Below are positions 34,028-43,430 of a stretch of 64,000 nt of DNA, piece by piece (position 1 is the stretch's first letter; every line of letters starts with the position of its first letter). This DNA is from JAIBJN01 sp963748205 (GTDB taxonomy: Bacteria; Actinomycetota; Thermoleophilia; Gaiellales; Gaiellaceae): the NCBI GenBank assembly GCA_963748205.1, contig CAVVIB010000023.1, positions 744,001-808,000 of the forward strand, read 5' to 3'. The position numbers were made by a program, and so were the translations under genes. The notes under the pieces are model-generated. The model saw only the letters and a program-made list of their open reading frames with translations, was not told the origin of the DNA and searched no databases.

Positions 34028-37000
34028 CTAGTCCGCAACGCTGACATACGAGACGGCGCCGACGTCGCGGTAGAAGCTGTTCGCCTTCCGCCGCTCGCGC
34101 TCGGCGTCGTCTCCGTACCCGTCCGCGGCCAGGTCGGCGGCGGCGCGCAGGCGCGCGAACGCCTCGTCCGGCAGCGAGCCGATGTGCGAGAAGGCCTCGG
34201 CGGCCTGGCGCCAGTCGCCCGTCGCCGCGGCCCGGGCGGCCTCGAGCCACCGCGTCGTGGTCGGCGCGCGATGCGCGGCGTCGACGAGCTCGTCGCCCCG
34301 GTTCAGCTCGACGAGCGCGAACGCGAGGTCGGGGATCCAGAACGATCCGAGCGAGTGCCCGCGGCCCTCGTCGAGCCACAGCCCGAGGAGCTCGTCGGCT
34401 GCATCCGAGGCGTCATCGCCCCTCCCGGCGGCGGCGAGCGCGTGCGCGTCGAAGGCGAGCACGGGGAAGAGGAGCTGGGGAGCGCCGACCGACCGGGCGG
34501 CGCGCGAGCGCCCGCTCGACGCTCTCGATGGCCGGGTGAGGGCCCTCCCTGGCGAGCTGGACCTTCGCGCGGACGAGTAGGACGTCCACCTCGTGGAGCG
34601 AGCCGTTGCCCTCCGCGGCCTGGGCGAGCAGCCCGTCGCCGATCTCGAGCGCTCGCGTCCAGTTCCCGCGCCAGTACGCCTCGAAGACGCGCTCGACCTC
34701 GAGCCAGCGGAGCGCCAGCGCGTCGCCGAAGCGCTCGGCCGCGCGGCGGGCCTCGGCGTACAGCTCGAACGCGCGCGTCAGGTCGCCGAGGTCGGCCGTG
34801 ATCGAAGCGAGGTTGTTGTAGCCGCGCGCGGCCTGCGGCGAGTTGGCGAGCGCGGCGACCTGGACGCTCTCGCGCAGGTCGTCCAGGCCGTCGAGGTCTC
34901 CCGTCATGACGCGCGAGAACCCGCGCGTGCTGAGCGTGTGCGCGCGGAAGTCGTCCAGCTTCAGCTCGTCGGCCATGCGGAGCGCCTCGCCGGCGGCGCT
35001 CGCGCGTCCTCGGCCTCGTCGGCTGCGAGATGGAAGTGCGCGCGGCTCGCGAGCACGCGGACCTTCGACCGCGACGGGGGCCGTTCGGCGAGGAGGGCCA
35101 CCGCCTGCCTCAGGTGCGAGTCGGCCTCCTCCCGGCGTCCCTGGGTGATCATCAGGAGGTCGGCGAGCAGCACCTCCGCCTCGGCCGCGAGCTCGAGCTC
35201 GCCGGCTTCGAGGAGCGCGCGGGCTGCCTCCTCCAGCACGTCGGCGCCCGTCTGCTCGGCGCGGAAGAGCGCCTGTCCGTAGCGCAGGAGGAGCGGCGGC
35301 CGCTCGGGGTCGTCCTCGGGCCAGGAGGCCAGCGCCTCGCGGTAGAAGCGCACCGCGGGCGCGTAGGCGGAGAGCGCGAGCGCGCGGTCTCCCGCCTCCG
35401 CCAGGGCGAGGCGCGCGCGCTCGGGAAGGTCGTCGATGCCGCGATTGGCTGCCCGTGCGAACTGGAGGGCGCTGAGGTAGTGGTGCGCGATCAGGTCGGC
35501 GATGTCCTCGGCGCGGTCGCCGGCCAGCGACTCGAGCCACTCCGCCGTGCGCCGGTGCAGCTCGGCGCGCCGCGGCCGGGGGATCTGCCCGTAGGCGACG
35601 TCGCGCACGAGCACGTGCCGGAAGACGAACGCAGTCTCACCGGCGACCGAGGAGCGGCGCTCGCGCCGGACGAACTCCTTGCGCTCGAGCCGCTGGAGGC
35701 CCTGCTCGACCTCGGGCGTCGGCCGGTCGCTGACCGAGGCGAGGGCGCCGACCCAGAAGACCTTCCCGACGACCGCCGCGTCCTGCACGAGCGCCTTCTC
35801 CTCGCCCGCGAGCGTGTCGAGGCGCGCCGCGATGATCCCCTGAACCGTCTCCGGGAGCGGCGGGCCGGCATCCGTGCCGCTCTCGGCCAGCATGCGCACG
35901 AACTCCTCTGCGTACAGCGGGTTACCGCCCGCGTGCGCGAGCAGGTCGTCCACCCGCTCCTGCGGCACGGAGCGCTCGGCCAGGAGCGACTGGAGCAGTC
36001 GCTCGATGTCGGTCGTCCGAGAGCGGCGAGAGCGAGACGGTGAGCGCGCTGCGCTTGCCGCCGCCCCAGCCGGGCCGGCGCTCGAGCAGCTCGGGCCGCG
36101 CGGTGCAGACGACGAGGATGGGCACGTCGGTGGCCCAGTCGACGAGGTGGTCGACGAAGTCGAGGAGGCCTTCGTCGGCCCAGTGGAGGTCCTCGAAGAC
36201 GAGCACGAGCGGCCGCGTCTCCGCGAGCGCCTCGAAGAAGCGGCGCCAGGCCGCGAAGGCCTCGCGGCGCAGGTCGCCGCCGGCCTCTTCGGGCCCCTCG
36301 AGACCGACGAGCGGGCCGAGGTGCTCGTCCACCCAGGCGGCCTCGACCTCGTCGTGCACGACGCTCGTCACGGCGACCATGAGCTTGACCGCCGCCTCGT
36401 CGGAGGAGTCGGACTCGAGGATCCCGGCCTGCGCCTTGACCATCTCGCCGAGGGCCCAGAAGCTCACGCCCTCGCCGTAGGGGAGCGAGCGCCCCTGGCG
36501 CCAGTTGGCGAAGACCTCGGGATCGTCGTCGAGGGCTGCGTAGAGCTCGAAGAGGAGGCGGCTCTTTCCGATGCCCGGCGCGCCCACGAGGGTCACGAGC
36601 TGCGGCGCCCGCTCGCGCTCGGAGCGTGCGAGCGCGTCGCGCAGCAGGCGCAGCTCCTGCTCGCGCCCGATCAGCTCTGCGCCGCCGCGGAAGGCGATGT
36701 CGACGCCGAGGCGCGTGCGGGGAGCGACGACCTCCCAGACCCGGATCGGCTCGGTCTTGCCCTTGGCGGCCACCGGCTCCGCGTCGCGGTACTCGATCAC
36801 CGTGGACGTCGCCCGGAACGTCGTCTCGTCGACGAGGATCCCGTCGACCGGAGCCGCGGACTGGAGCCGCGAGCAGGTGTTGATGATGTCGCCCGCGGCC
36901 ATGCCCTCGCCCTCGCTGGGGCGGGCCGAGAGCGCGATCATCGCCTCGCCTGTCGTGACGCCGATGCGCACGTGCAGGCCGAGGGTGGGATCGGCGGCGT

Positions 37001-37448
37001 TCATCTCGCCGATCGCCTCGCGGACGGCGAGCGCGGCGCGCACGCCGCGCTCGGGGTCGTCCTCGTGGGCGAGCGGCGCGCCGAAGAGGGCGACGACAGC
37101 GTCGCCGATGAACTTCTCCACGGTGCCGCCGTAGCTCTCGAGCTCGGTCTTCACGCGGGCGTGGTACGGGGCGAGCATCCGGCGCACGTCCTCGGGGTCG
37201 AGCTGCTCGGCGCGGCCGGTGAAGCCGACCAGGTCGGCGAAGAGCGCGGTGACGATCTTGCGCTCCTCGAGGATCGGCGGCTGCGCCTCGCTCGGCTCGA
37301 AGGGCGCTCCGCAGGCGGTGCAGAAGGGAAGGCCGAGCGTGACGACCTCGCCGCAGCTCCCGCACGCGCGCCCGAGCTGGACGCCGCAGCTTCCGCAGAA
37401 CAGCGCCCCTGGGCGGTTCTCGAAGCTACAAGACGCACATTCGGCCAT
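34028..37448 (-). CDS. Class III adenylate cyclase with AAA ATPase and TPR domains, frame-broken
   Basis: A very large protein of about 1,139 residues. Residues 4-45 form a zinc ribbon with four CxxC pairs (CASC, CGSC, CGSC, CTAC). Residues about 60-230 are a class III cyclase: FADLVGFTGRAEQL and GDAVVALFG give the two metal-binding aspartates, and DIINTCSRLQ carries the transition-state Asn/Arg. An AAA/STAND domain follows (Walker A GAPGIGKSR, Walker B LVLVFEDLHWAD), then helical TPR repeats to the end. This is a multi-domain receptor that makes cyclic AMP after sensing a ligand. Frame breaks lie near 34497 (extra base), 35010 (missing) and 36023 (extra). Confidence 0.85.
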
Positions 37449-38409
37449 GACGCGAACTAGTGTAGGGAGGTTGCAGGCCGAGAACGCGCCGCGCCCCGGT
37501 CTCGCCGAGGTCATCGCCGTGTGGACGGTCTTCGGCCTCGTCGGCTTGGCCATCCTGGTCACGTACGCGCGCCTGCCGCTCGACGAGCTGTACAACGTGA
37601 GCGGGACCGGGCTCGAGGGCGGCGCGAGCCGCCTGCTGGTCTTCGCCGGCTATCCGACGGCGCTCGTGTCCATCGCGGTCCTGGCCGTCCTGGTCGACCG
37701 GCTGCGCACGCGGTGGGTGTCCGTTCTGGCCGTGATTGCGGCGCTCATGTGCGTGACGGTGGCCTGGCCGGGCGTCATCGAGCAGAGCGACCTCGACGCC
37801 AAGCCCTCCAACCTGCCCGCCGCCGCCGGCACGTTGATCGCCCTGGCGCTGACCTTCTACGCGCTCAGCAAAGGCGGCATCGGCTACCGGCGGCCGTTCG
37901 GGGGCGGCTGGGACGTCGCCCGCCTCGTCCTGGCGATCGTCGTCGTACTCGCCGCGATCCCCTGGTTCGGCGCGACGCTCGGCTTCTACCTCGACGACGT
38001 GCCCGGCCTCGGCTCGCTCTTCCTCTCGGGAGAACCGCGGCCGGAGCCCGGCCATCCGACGCTCACGGCCGTCCATCTGGGGCACCACCACGGCTTCGAC
38101 GGGACCCTGCTCGCGCTCGCCGCGATCGCGCTCTCACGCACGGTTTGCATGCTGCGTTCCGGCTTCCTGCGCACCGGGTATCGCTTCTACGTGTCGCTGA
38201 TGCTCGTCTACGGCCTCGCGAACGCCCTTCAGGACTTCTGGCTCGAGCAGATCGTGAAGCGCGGCACGACCTCGCTCGAGATCCCGACGCTCACCGTTCC
38301 GAAGGCATCCGTGGCCTGGGCTGCGTTGCTGGCGGCGGCTCTACTCATCCACTTGGCAGCCGGGCGCGTAAGACAGACGGAACCCTTATCCCAGGAAGGA
38401 GTCCCATGA
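37447..38409 (+). CDS. Multi-pass membrane protein of unknown function
   Basis: A 320-residue integral membrane protein with about seven predicted helices (VIAVWTVFGLVGLAILVTYA, ALVSIAVLAVLV, VLAVIAALMCVTVAW, LVLAIVVVLAAIPWFGATLG, LLALAAIALSRTVCML, FYVSLMLVYGLAN, ASVAWAALLAAALLIHLAAG). A histidine cluster (HLGHHHGFDGT) lies in a loop near residue 217 and might bind a metal. No family is recognised. The ATG at 37447 shares bases with the ATG of the divergent cyclase gene (CATG, 37446-37449). Its stop overlaps the cupredoxin ATG (ATGA), suggesting a joint function. Confidence 0.75.
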   Translation: MTRTSVGRLQAENAPRPGLAEVIAVWTVFGLVGLAILVTYARLPLDELYNVSGTGLEGGASRLLVFAGYPTALVSIAVLAVLVDRLRTRWVSVLAVIAALMCVTVAWPGVIEQSDLDAKPSNLPAAAGTLIALALTFYALSKGGIGYRRPFGGGWDVARLVLAIVVVLAAIPWFGATLGFYLDDVPGLGSLFLSGEPRPEPGHPTLTAVHLGHHHGFDGTLLALAAIALSRTVCMLRSGFLRTGYRFYVSLMLVYGLANALQDFWLEQIVKRGTTSLEIPTLTVPKASVAWAALLAAALLIHLAAGRVRQTEPLSQEGVP

Positions 38410-38837
38410 CACGTCGCTTACTGCTGCTCTTCATGACAACCCTCGCGCTGGTCGTCGCCGTGGCGGCCTGCGGAGGAGACGACGACGACGAAGGCTCGGA
38501 GGAGCCGGCCGCCGAAGAGACCACCACCGAGGACACCGGCGGTGGAGGCGGGGATACGGCCACGATCATGCTCGTCGCCGATCCGAACGGTGACCTCTCG
38601 TTCGACCAGACCGAGCTGACCGCTGCGGCGGGCGAGGTCACGGTCGAGCTCATGAACGACTCCGGCATTCCTCACAACGTCGAGATCGAGGGGAACGGCG
38701 TCGAGGAGGTCAGCGAGACAATCAGCGAAGGCTCCACCTCGATGACGCTGACCCTGGAGCCCGGCGAGTACGAGTTCTACTGCGCCGTGCCCGGTCACCG
38801 CGAAGGCGGCATGGAGGGAACGCTCACGGTCGAGTAG
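38406..38837 (+). CDS. Cupredoxin-fold lipoprotein
   Basis: A 143-residue exported lipoprotein: signal peptide with lipobox (LALVVAVAAC), an acidic linker (DDDDEGSEEPAAEETTTED) and a cupredoxin beta-barrel. The type 1 copper ligands are present: H in GIPHNVEIEG, C and H in EFYCAVPGHREG, and M in GMEG. It should carry electrons or copper at the outer face of the membrane. It is translationally coupled to the histidine-rich membrane protein upstream (ATGA overlap), which could be its partner. Confidence 0.92.
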   Translation: MTRRLLLLFMTTLALVVAVAACGGDDDDEGSEEPAAEETTTEDTGGGGGDTATIMLVADPNGDLSFDQTELTAAAGEVTVELMNDSGIPHNVEIEGNGVEEVSETISEGSTSMTLTLEPGEYEFYCAVPGHREGGMEGTLTVE

Positions 38838-38852
38838 GTAGCGTCCCGCTGA

Positions 38853-39707
38853 GTGCAGCTCCTCGACCTCGAGCATCTCGGTCGCAAGCGTGTCATCGCC
38901 TCGTACCTCGACGCGGGTGACGAGCCCGCGCTGGTCGACTGCGGGCCCGCGAGCTGCCTGGATGCGCTCCGCGCCGGCCTGGCGGAGCACGGGCTCGAGG
39001 TCGGGGACCTGCGCCACCTCGTGCTCACCCACATCCACCTCGACCATGCGGGCGCGGCGGGATCGCTCGTCCGCGAGAACCCCGGCCTCACGGTGCACGT
39101 CAGTGAGGTCGGGGCACCGCACCTGGTCGAGCCCGAGCGCCTCGAGCGCAGCGCCCGCCGCCTCTACGGCGAGGACTTCGACCGCCTCTGGGGCCCGCTC
39201 CTGCCGGTCCCGGCCGAGAACGTGAAGGTCGTCGGCGACCGGGTGCTCGACCTCGAGGCGTTCCCGACGCCGGGCCATGCGTCACACCACGTGTCCTTCC
39301 TCGCCCCGGACGGCTCCTGCCTCGTCGGGGACGCGGCGGGCGTGCGCATCCCGCCGGCGCGCTGGCTCGCCCCGGTCTCGCCGCCGCCCGACATCGACGT
39401 CGAGGCGTGGGAGGAGACGCTCGATGCCATCGAGGAGCGCAAGCCCGCGCTCCTCCTGCTCCCGCACTTCGGGGTGGCCGACGACCCCGAGCGGCACCTC
39501 GCTGACCTGCGCGTCGCTCTGAGGACGTGGGCCGAGCGCGCCCGCGAGGGCACCGAGGAGGAGTTCGTACGCGCTGCCGAGGAGGAGCTCCTGGCCGAGG
39601 CGGATCCCGAGACGGCGGCAGTCTTCCAGCAGGCGGGGCCGTTCTGGCAGTCCTACGCGGGCCTGCGGCGCTACTGGGACAAGCGGGCGGAGACCGCAGC
39701 CGCATGA
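38853..39707 (+). CDS. Metallo-beta-lactamase-fold hydrolase
   Basis: A 284-residue hydrolase from GTG 38853. The dinuclear metal motif is LTHIHLDHAGA (HxHxDH) near residue 60, with further ligands in TPGHASHH and the LVGDAAG strand that supplies the bridging aspartate. The C-terminal half is helical and acidic. This subfamily (glyoxalase II/arylsulfatase-like) hydrolyses thioesters, phosphodiesters or lactones; the substrate is not clear. It follows the cupredoxin by 15 bases and its stop overlaps the next gene's ATG. Confidence 0.9.
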   Translation: MQLLDLEHLGRKRVIASYLDAGDEPALVDCGPASCLDALRAGLAEHGLEVGDLRHLVLTHIHLDHAGAAGSLVRENPGLTVHVSEVGAPHLVEPERLERSARRLYGEDFDRLWGPLLPVPAENVKVVGDRVLDLEAFPTPGHASHHVSFLAPDGSCLVGDAAGVRIPPARWLAPVSPPPDIDVEAWEETLDAIEERKPALLLLPHFGVADDPERHLADLRVALRTWAERAREGTEEEFVRAAEEELLAEADPETAAVFQQAGPFWQSYAGLRRYWDKRAETAAA

Positions 39708-40825
39708 TCGGCTACGGTGTGAGCCAGATGCGCCGTCGGGCCATCCTAGGGGTCCTGTTCGTCACGCTCACGATCGCTCTCGCCTTCCCCGGCGTCGCGT
39801 CGTCCGTGCGCCTGACGCTGATCGCGAGCGGGTTCGACGACATCACGCAGGTGACCGCGCCCCGCCGCGGCGATCCGGCGCGGACGCTCTACGTCGTCGA
39901 GCAGGAAGGCCAGATCTGGAAGCTCAACGGCGGCACCCGCACGCTCTTCCTCGACATCACCAATCTGACCGACGACGACGGAGAGCGAGGGCTGCTCGGG
40001 CTTGCGTTCGACCCGCAGTACCAGTCGAACCACATGATCTACATCAACTACACGAACAACAACGGGGACACGCGTGTCGCGCGCTACACGGCCAACGCGG
40101 CCCATACAGCGGTGAACGAGAGCACGCGGCGCCAGCTCCTCTCGATCGACCAGCCCGCGGGGAACCACAACGGGGGGCGCCTGGTCTTCACGCCGGGCGG
40201 CCGGCTCATCACCGCGCAGGGCGACGGCGGCGGAAGCTGCGATCCCGGCGGGCGCGCCCAGAACCTGGCGAGTCGCCACGGCAAGCTCCTGAGCCTCAAC
40301 CCGCGCGCGATCTCGTCCGGCTGGCGCATCGACGCGTACGGCCTGCGGAACCCGTGGGGCGTCTCCTTCGACCGCCAGACGAACCGCATGTACATCGCGG
40401 ACGTGGGCCAGGGGCGCTACGAGGAGATCAACACGCTTCGGCCCACGGCGCTGGGCGGGACGCCCGAGAACTTCCTCTGGGACGTCTGGGAGGGCCGCTC
40501 CCGCAGCGGGTGCGCGAACAACGGCCTCCGGGGCCGTGGCGCCCGGATCTTCCCGATCTCGGTCTACAGCCACTCGCTCGGGTGCTCGGTGACCGGCGGC
40601 TACGCCTATCGCGGCGGGGTCCTCCCGTCGCTGCGCGGCTGGTACGTCTTCGGCGACTACTGCAGCGGCCGCATCTGGCGGGTCAAGTACATGAACGGCA
40701 GGGTCGTCGGTGCCCGCACGCTCATGCTGGACACGAGTATGAACATCACGTCCTTCGGCGAGGGCGTGCAGGGCGAGCTCTACGTCACGCACCAGCCCGG
40801 CCAGGTCTGGCGCATCGTTCGCTAG
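39704..40825 (+). CDS. Secreted PQQ-dependent sugar dehydrogenase-like protein
   Basis: A protein of about 373 residues (ATG 39704, overlapping the upstream stop, or ATG 39728, where a signal peptide MRRRAILGVLFVTLTIALAF begins). The body is a six-bladed propeller of the glucose/sorbosone dehydrogenase family: DDITQVTAPRRGDPARTLYV, LTDDDGERGLLGLAFDPQY, NHNGGRLVFTPGGRLITAQG, AYGLRNPWGVSFDRQTNRMY and GYAYRGGVLPSLRGWYVFGD. Family members oxidise aldoses with PQQ; no PQQ synthesis gene is seen here. It is probably exported. Confidence 0.9.
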   Translation: MIGYGVSQMRRRAILGVLFVTLTIALAFPGVASSVRLTLIASGFDDITQVTAPRRGDPARTLYVVEQEGQIWKLNGGTRTLFLDITNLTDDDGERGLLGLAFDPQYQSNHMIYINYTNNNGDTRVARYTANAAHTAVNESTRRQLLSIDQPAGNHNGGRLVFTPGGRLITAQGDGGGSCDPGGRAQNLASRHGKLLSLNPRAISSGWRIDAYGLRNPWGVSFDRQTNRMYIADVGQGRYEEINTLRPTALGGTPENFLWDVWEGRSRSGCANNGLRGRGARIFPISVYSHSLGCSVTGGYAYRGGVLPSLRGWYVFGDYCSGRIWRVKYMNGRVVGARTLMLDTSMNITSFGEGVQGELYVTHQPGQVWRIVR

Positions 40826-40835
40826 CGACTCGAGC

Positions 40836-41585
40836 GTGCGCTACCAGTTCGTCGACTGCCGCTGGGAGCTGGGAAACCCCGGCCGCGGGCGCGAGCTCTA
40901 CCTCGAGGGCCACATCCCCGGAGCGTCCTTCCTCGACGTGGAGACGCAGCTGTCGGCGCCACCGTCGACGCCGGGCGGGAGGCATCCGCTCCCGGCCGCC
41001 GAGGACTTCGCTCGCGCGGCCGGCGCGGCCGGCATCGGGCCCGGAGTCTTCGTCGTCGCCTACGACCAGGGGATGAACGGCGGCGCGGCGCGGCTCTGGT
41101 GGCTCCTGCGCCACTGGGGCCACGATGACGTTGCCGTGCTGGACGGCGGGATGGGGACGTGGATGGGGCCGCTCCGCGCAGGCGAGGAGGCGATCGAGGC
41201 CGCGGAGTTCGCGCTCGAAGCCCGAGAGGGCGACACGATCGAGGCCGCCGAGCTCGAGTCCCGCCTCGAGGACGACCGACTGACGATCGTGGACGCCCGC
41301 GTTCCCGAGCGCTATCGCGGCGAGGTCGAGCCCATCGACCCGGTCGCCGGGCACATCCCCGGCGCGCGCAACGCGCCCTTCGCCGACGACGTCCCGGCCG
41401 ACCTCATCGAGGCCGACGAGCTCGTCGCCTACTGCGGCTCGGGGATCACGGCAGCCGTCGTCCTCCTGCGCCTCGCGCAGGCGGGCCGGGACGACGCGAA
41501 GCTCTATCCCGGCTCGTGGAGCGACTGGGTCGGCCGCGGGCTCCCCGTCGAGACGGCTGACGCTACCGCTGCAGGTCGACCGTGA
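40836..41585 (+). CDS. Thiosulfate/mercaptopyruvate sulfurtransferase (two rhodanese domains)
   Basis: A 249-residue tandem rhodanese from GTG 40836. The N-terminal, inactive domain holds the structural motif GHIPGASFLDVE and ARLWWLLRHWGHDDVAVLDGG. The C-terminal catalytic domain has IVDARVPERYRGEVEPIDPV and GHIPGARNAPF and the active-site loop AYCGSGITA with C200. It transfers sulfane sulfur from thiosulfate or 3-mercaptopyruvate to thiol acceptors or cyanide. It ends by overlapping the convergent ornithine cyclodeaminase-like gene by 23 bases. Confidence 0.92.
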   Translation: MRYQFVDCRWELGNPGRGRELYLEGHIPGASFLDVETQLSAPPSTPGGRHPLPAAEDFARAAGAAGIGPGVFVVAYDQGMNGGAARLWWLLRHWGHDDVAVLDGGMGTWMGPLRAGEEAIEAAEFALEAREGDTIEAAELESRLEDDRLTIVDARVPERYRGEVEPIDPVAGHIPGARNAPFADDVPADLIEADELVAYCGSGITAAVVLLRLAQAGRDDAKLYPGSWSDWVGRGLPVETADATAAGRP

Positions 41586-42522
41586 CGACGCCGTCGAAAG
41601 CTTGGGCGCCGGGGTCGTCGCGGTAGCGCTCCCACACGAGCGACGCAACTGCGAGGTCCTGCACGGCGAGACCGGTGGAGTCGAAGACCGTGATCTCATC
41701 GTCGCTCTCGCGCCCCGCCGCGTCCCCGAGCAGGATGGCGCCGAGCTCCGTCACGCCGTCGCGGGCGATCGAACCGGCGTCCACGGCGCGTCCGATGTCG
41801 CCGTTGTGGCTCGCCTGCTCCCATTCGTCCACGACGACGCGGGCGCGTAGGAGCTCCTCCACGGCGATCTCGGCCTTGCCGGGGCCGTCGGCGCCCACGA
41901 GGGAGACGTGCTGGCCCGGGCGAAGGCTCCCGAACGGGTAGACGATCTCGCGTCCAGGGGTGACCGTGGCGACCACGCCTGCGCCGAGTGCGTCTTCGCG
42001 CGCCGCCGCCGTCGCGCCGAGCTCGGCGGCGACCTCGGCCGCCCGGCCCGCGTCGACGTCCCAGAGGAGGACGTCCCGGCCGCGCGCCAGGAACGTCCGC
42101 GCGACCGCGCGTCCGTTCACGCCGCAGCCGATCACGGCCGCCGGCCCGTCGCCGCCCGCGAGCGTCTCGGCGGCGAGGACTGCCGCCGCGCCCGTGCGCA
42201 GGGCCGTGAGGGCGCCGGCGTCGAGCTCGGCCAGCAGGCGGCCGTCGGAGGCGTCGGAGAGCAGGACGATGCCGCTCACCGTCGGCAGGCCGCGCTCCGG
42301 GTTCCGCGGGAAGGACGTCACCCACTTGACCGCGGCGTAGCCGCCGCCGCGGGCCGGCATGGCGCGGAAGTCGCCGTCGGGCGGCGCGTCGACGTAGACC
42401 TTCGAGGGCATCAGCCAGTCGCCGCGAGCGTGCGCGACGAACGCCTCGCGAACGGCCTCGACCGCGGCGCCGGGGTCGACGGCGGCGTAGACATGCCTGG
42501 CGGAGAAGACCGGGATGCTCAT
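41563..42522 (-). CDS. Ornithine cyclodeaminase/mu-crystallin-family protein
   Basis: A 319-residue NAD(P)-dependent enzyme. The Rossmann domain has PAAVIGCGVNGRAVARTFLA (GxGxxG) and the substrate domain shows GDFRAMPARGGGYAAVKWVT with a lysine in the usual catalytic position (K of VKWV). The C-terminus has VFDSTGLAVQDLAVASLVWE. Members include ornithine cyclodeaminase, alanine dehydrogenase and mu-crystallin, so the substrate is not resolved. It faces the HMG-CoA lyase gene divergently with 28 bases between starts. Confidence 0.9.
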   Translation of the reverse strand: MSIPVFSARHVYAAVDPGAAVEAVREAFVAHARGDWLMPSKVYVDAPPDGDFRAMPARGGGYAAVKWVTSFPRNPERGLPTVSGIVLLSDASDGRLLAELDAGALTALRTGAAAVLAAETLAGGDGPAAVIGCGVNGRAVARTFLARGRDVLLWDVDAGRAAEVAAELGATAAAREDALGAGVVATVTPGREIVYPFGSLRPGQHVSLVGADGPGKAEIAVEELLRARVVVDEWEQASHNGDIGRAVDAGSIARDGVTELGAILLGDAAGRESDDEITVFDSTGLAVQDLAVASLVWERYRDDPGAQAFDGVVTVDLQR

Positions 42523-42550
42523 GGCGGAAGCGCGCGTATCCTAGGCCTCC

Positions 42551-43430
42551 ATGCAGGTCACCGTCTGTGACGTGGGCCCGCGCGACGGCCTCCAGAACGA
42601 GCAGACGGTCCTGGAGCCGCCCGTGCGCGCAGAGCTCGTGAACCGCCTCGCGGCCGCGGGCCTCCCGGCCGTGGAGGCCGTCAGCTTCGTCCACCCCGAG
42701 CGCGTGCCCCAGATGGCGGGCGCCGAGGAGGTCGTGGCCGGTATCGAGCGGCGCTCAGGGTGTCGTCTACTCGGGGCTCGTGCTGAACGCGAAGGGCGCC
42801 GAGCGCTTCGCCGCGACCGGCCTCGACTCGCTCCACTTCAACCTCGCGGCCACCGAGAGCTTCGGCCGCAAGAACCAGAACGCGACTCCCGAGGAGGCCC
42901 TCGCGGTGCTCGCGGGCATCGAGACGGACAAGCCGGTGAGCGTCTCGGTCAGCGTCGCCTTCGGGTGCCCGTTCGAGGGCGCCGTCGACCCGGCCCGCGT
43001 CCTCGAGATCGTCGACCGCACAGTCGAGCTCGGGGTCGAGGAGGTCGTCCTCGCGGACACGATCGGTGTCGCGGTGCCGCGCCAGGTGAAGGAGCTCGTC
43101 TCCGCCACCGCCGGCCGCGCGTCCCGCACCGGGATCCACCTCCACAACACCCGCAACACGGGCTTCGCCGCCGCCTACGCGGCGCTCGAGGCCGGCGCGA
43201 CCGTCTTCGAGGCCTCGGTCGGCGGTCTCGGCGGCTGCCCGTTCGCGCCGCGAGCCACGGGCAACGTCGCCACCGAGGACCTCGTCTACCTCCTGCACGG
43301 GGAGGGGGTGGAAACGGGTGTCGACCTCGACGCGCTCATCGGCGTCTCCGAGTGGCTCGAGTCCCTCCTCGGACGGGAGCTCCCCGGCCAGGTCTACCGG
43401 GCCGGGGCCTTCGCGCCGGTCTCGGGCTGA
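42551..43430 (+). CDS. HMG-CoA lyase, frame-broken
   Basis: A TIM-barrel lyase of about 292 residues after correction, splitting 3-hydroxy-3-methylglutaryl-CoA to acetyl-CoA and acetoacetate in leucine breakdown. Signature: VCDVGPRDGLQNEQTVLE (catalytic D and R of the DRE-TIM family), SFVHPERVPQMAGAEEV, and the end GVGGLGGCPFAPRATGNVAT-like stretch with the catalytic cysteine in VGGLGGCPFAP. One extra base near 42757 shifts the frame; removal gives VVYSGLVLNAKGAERF. It could be a related acyl-CoA lyase. The next gene begins in or just after its end. Confidence 0.88.
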
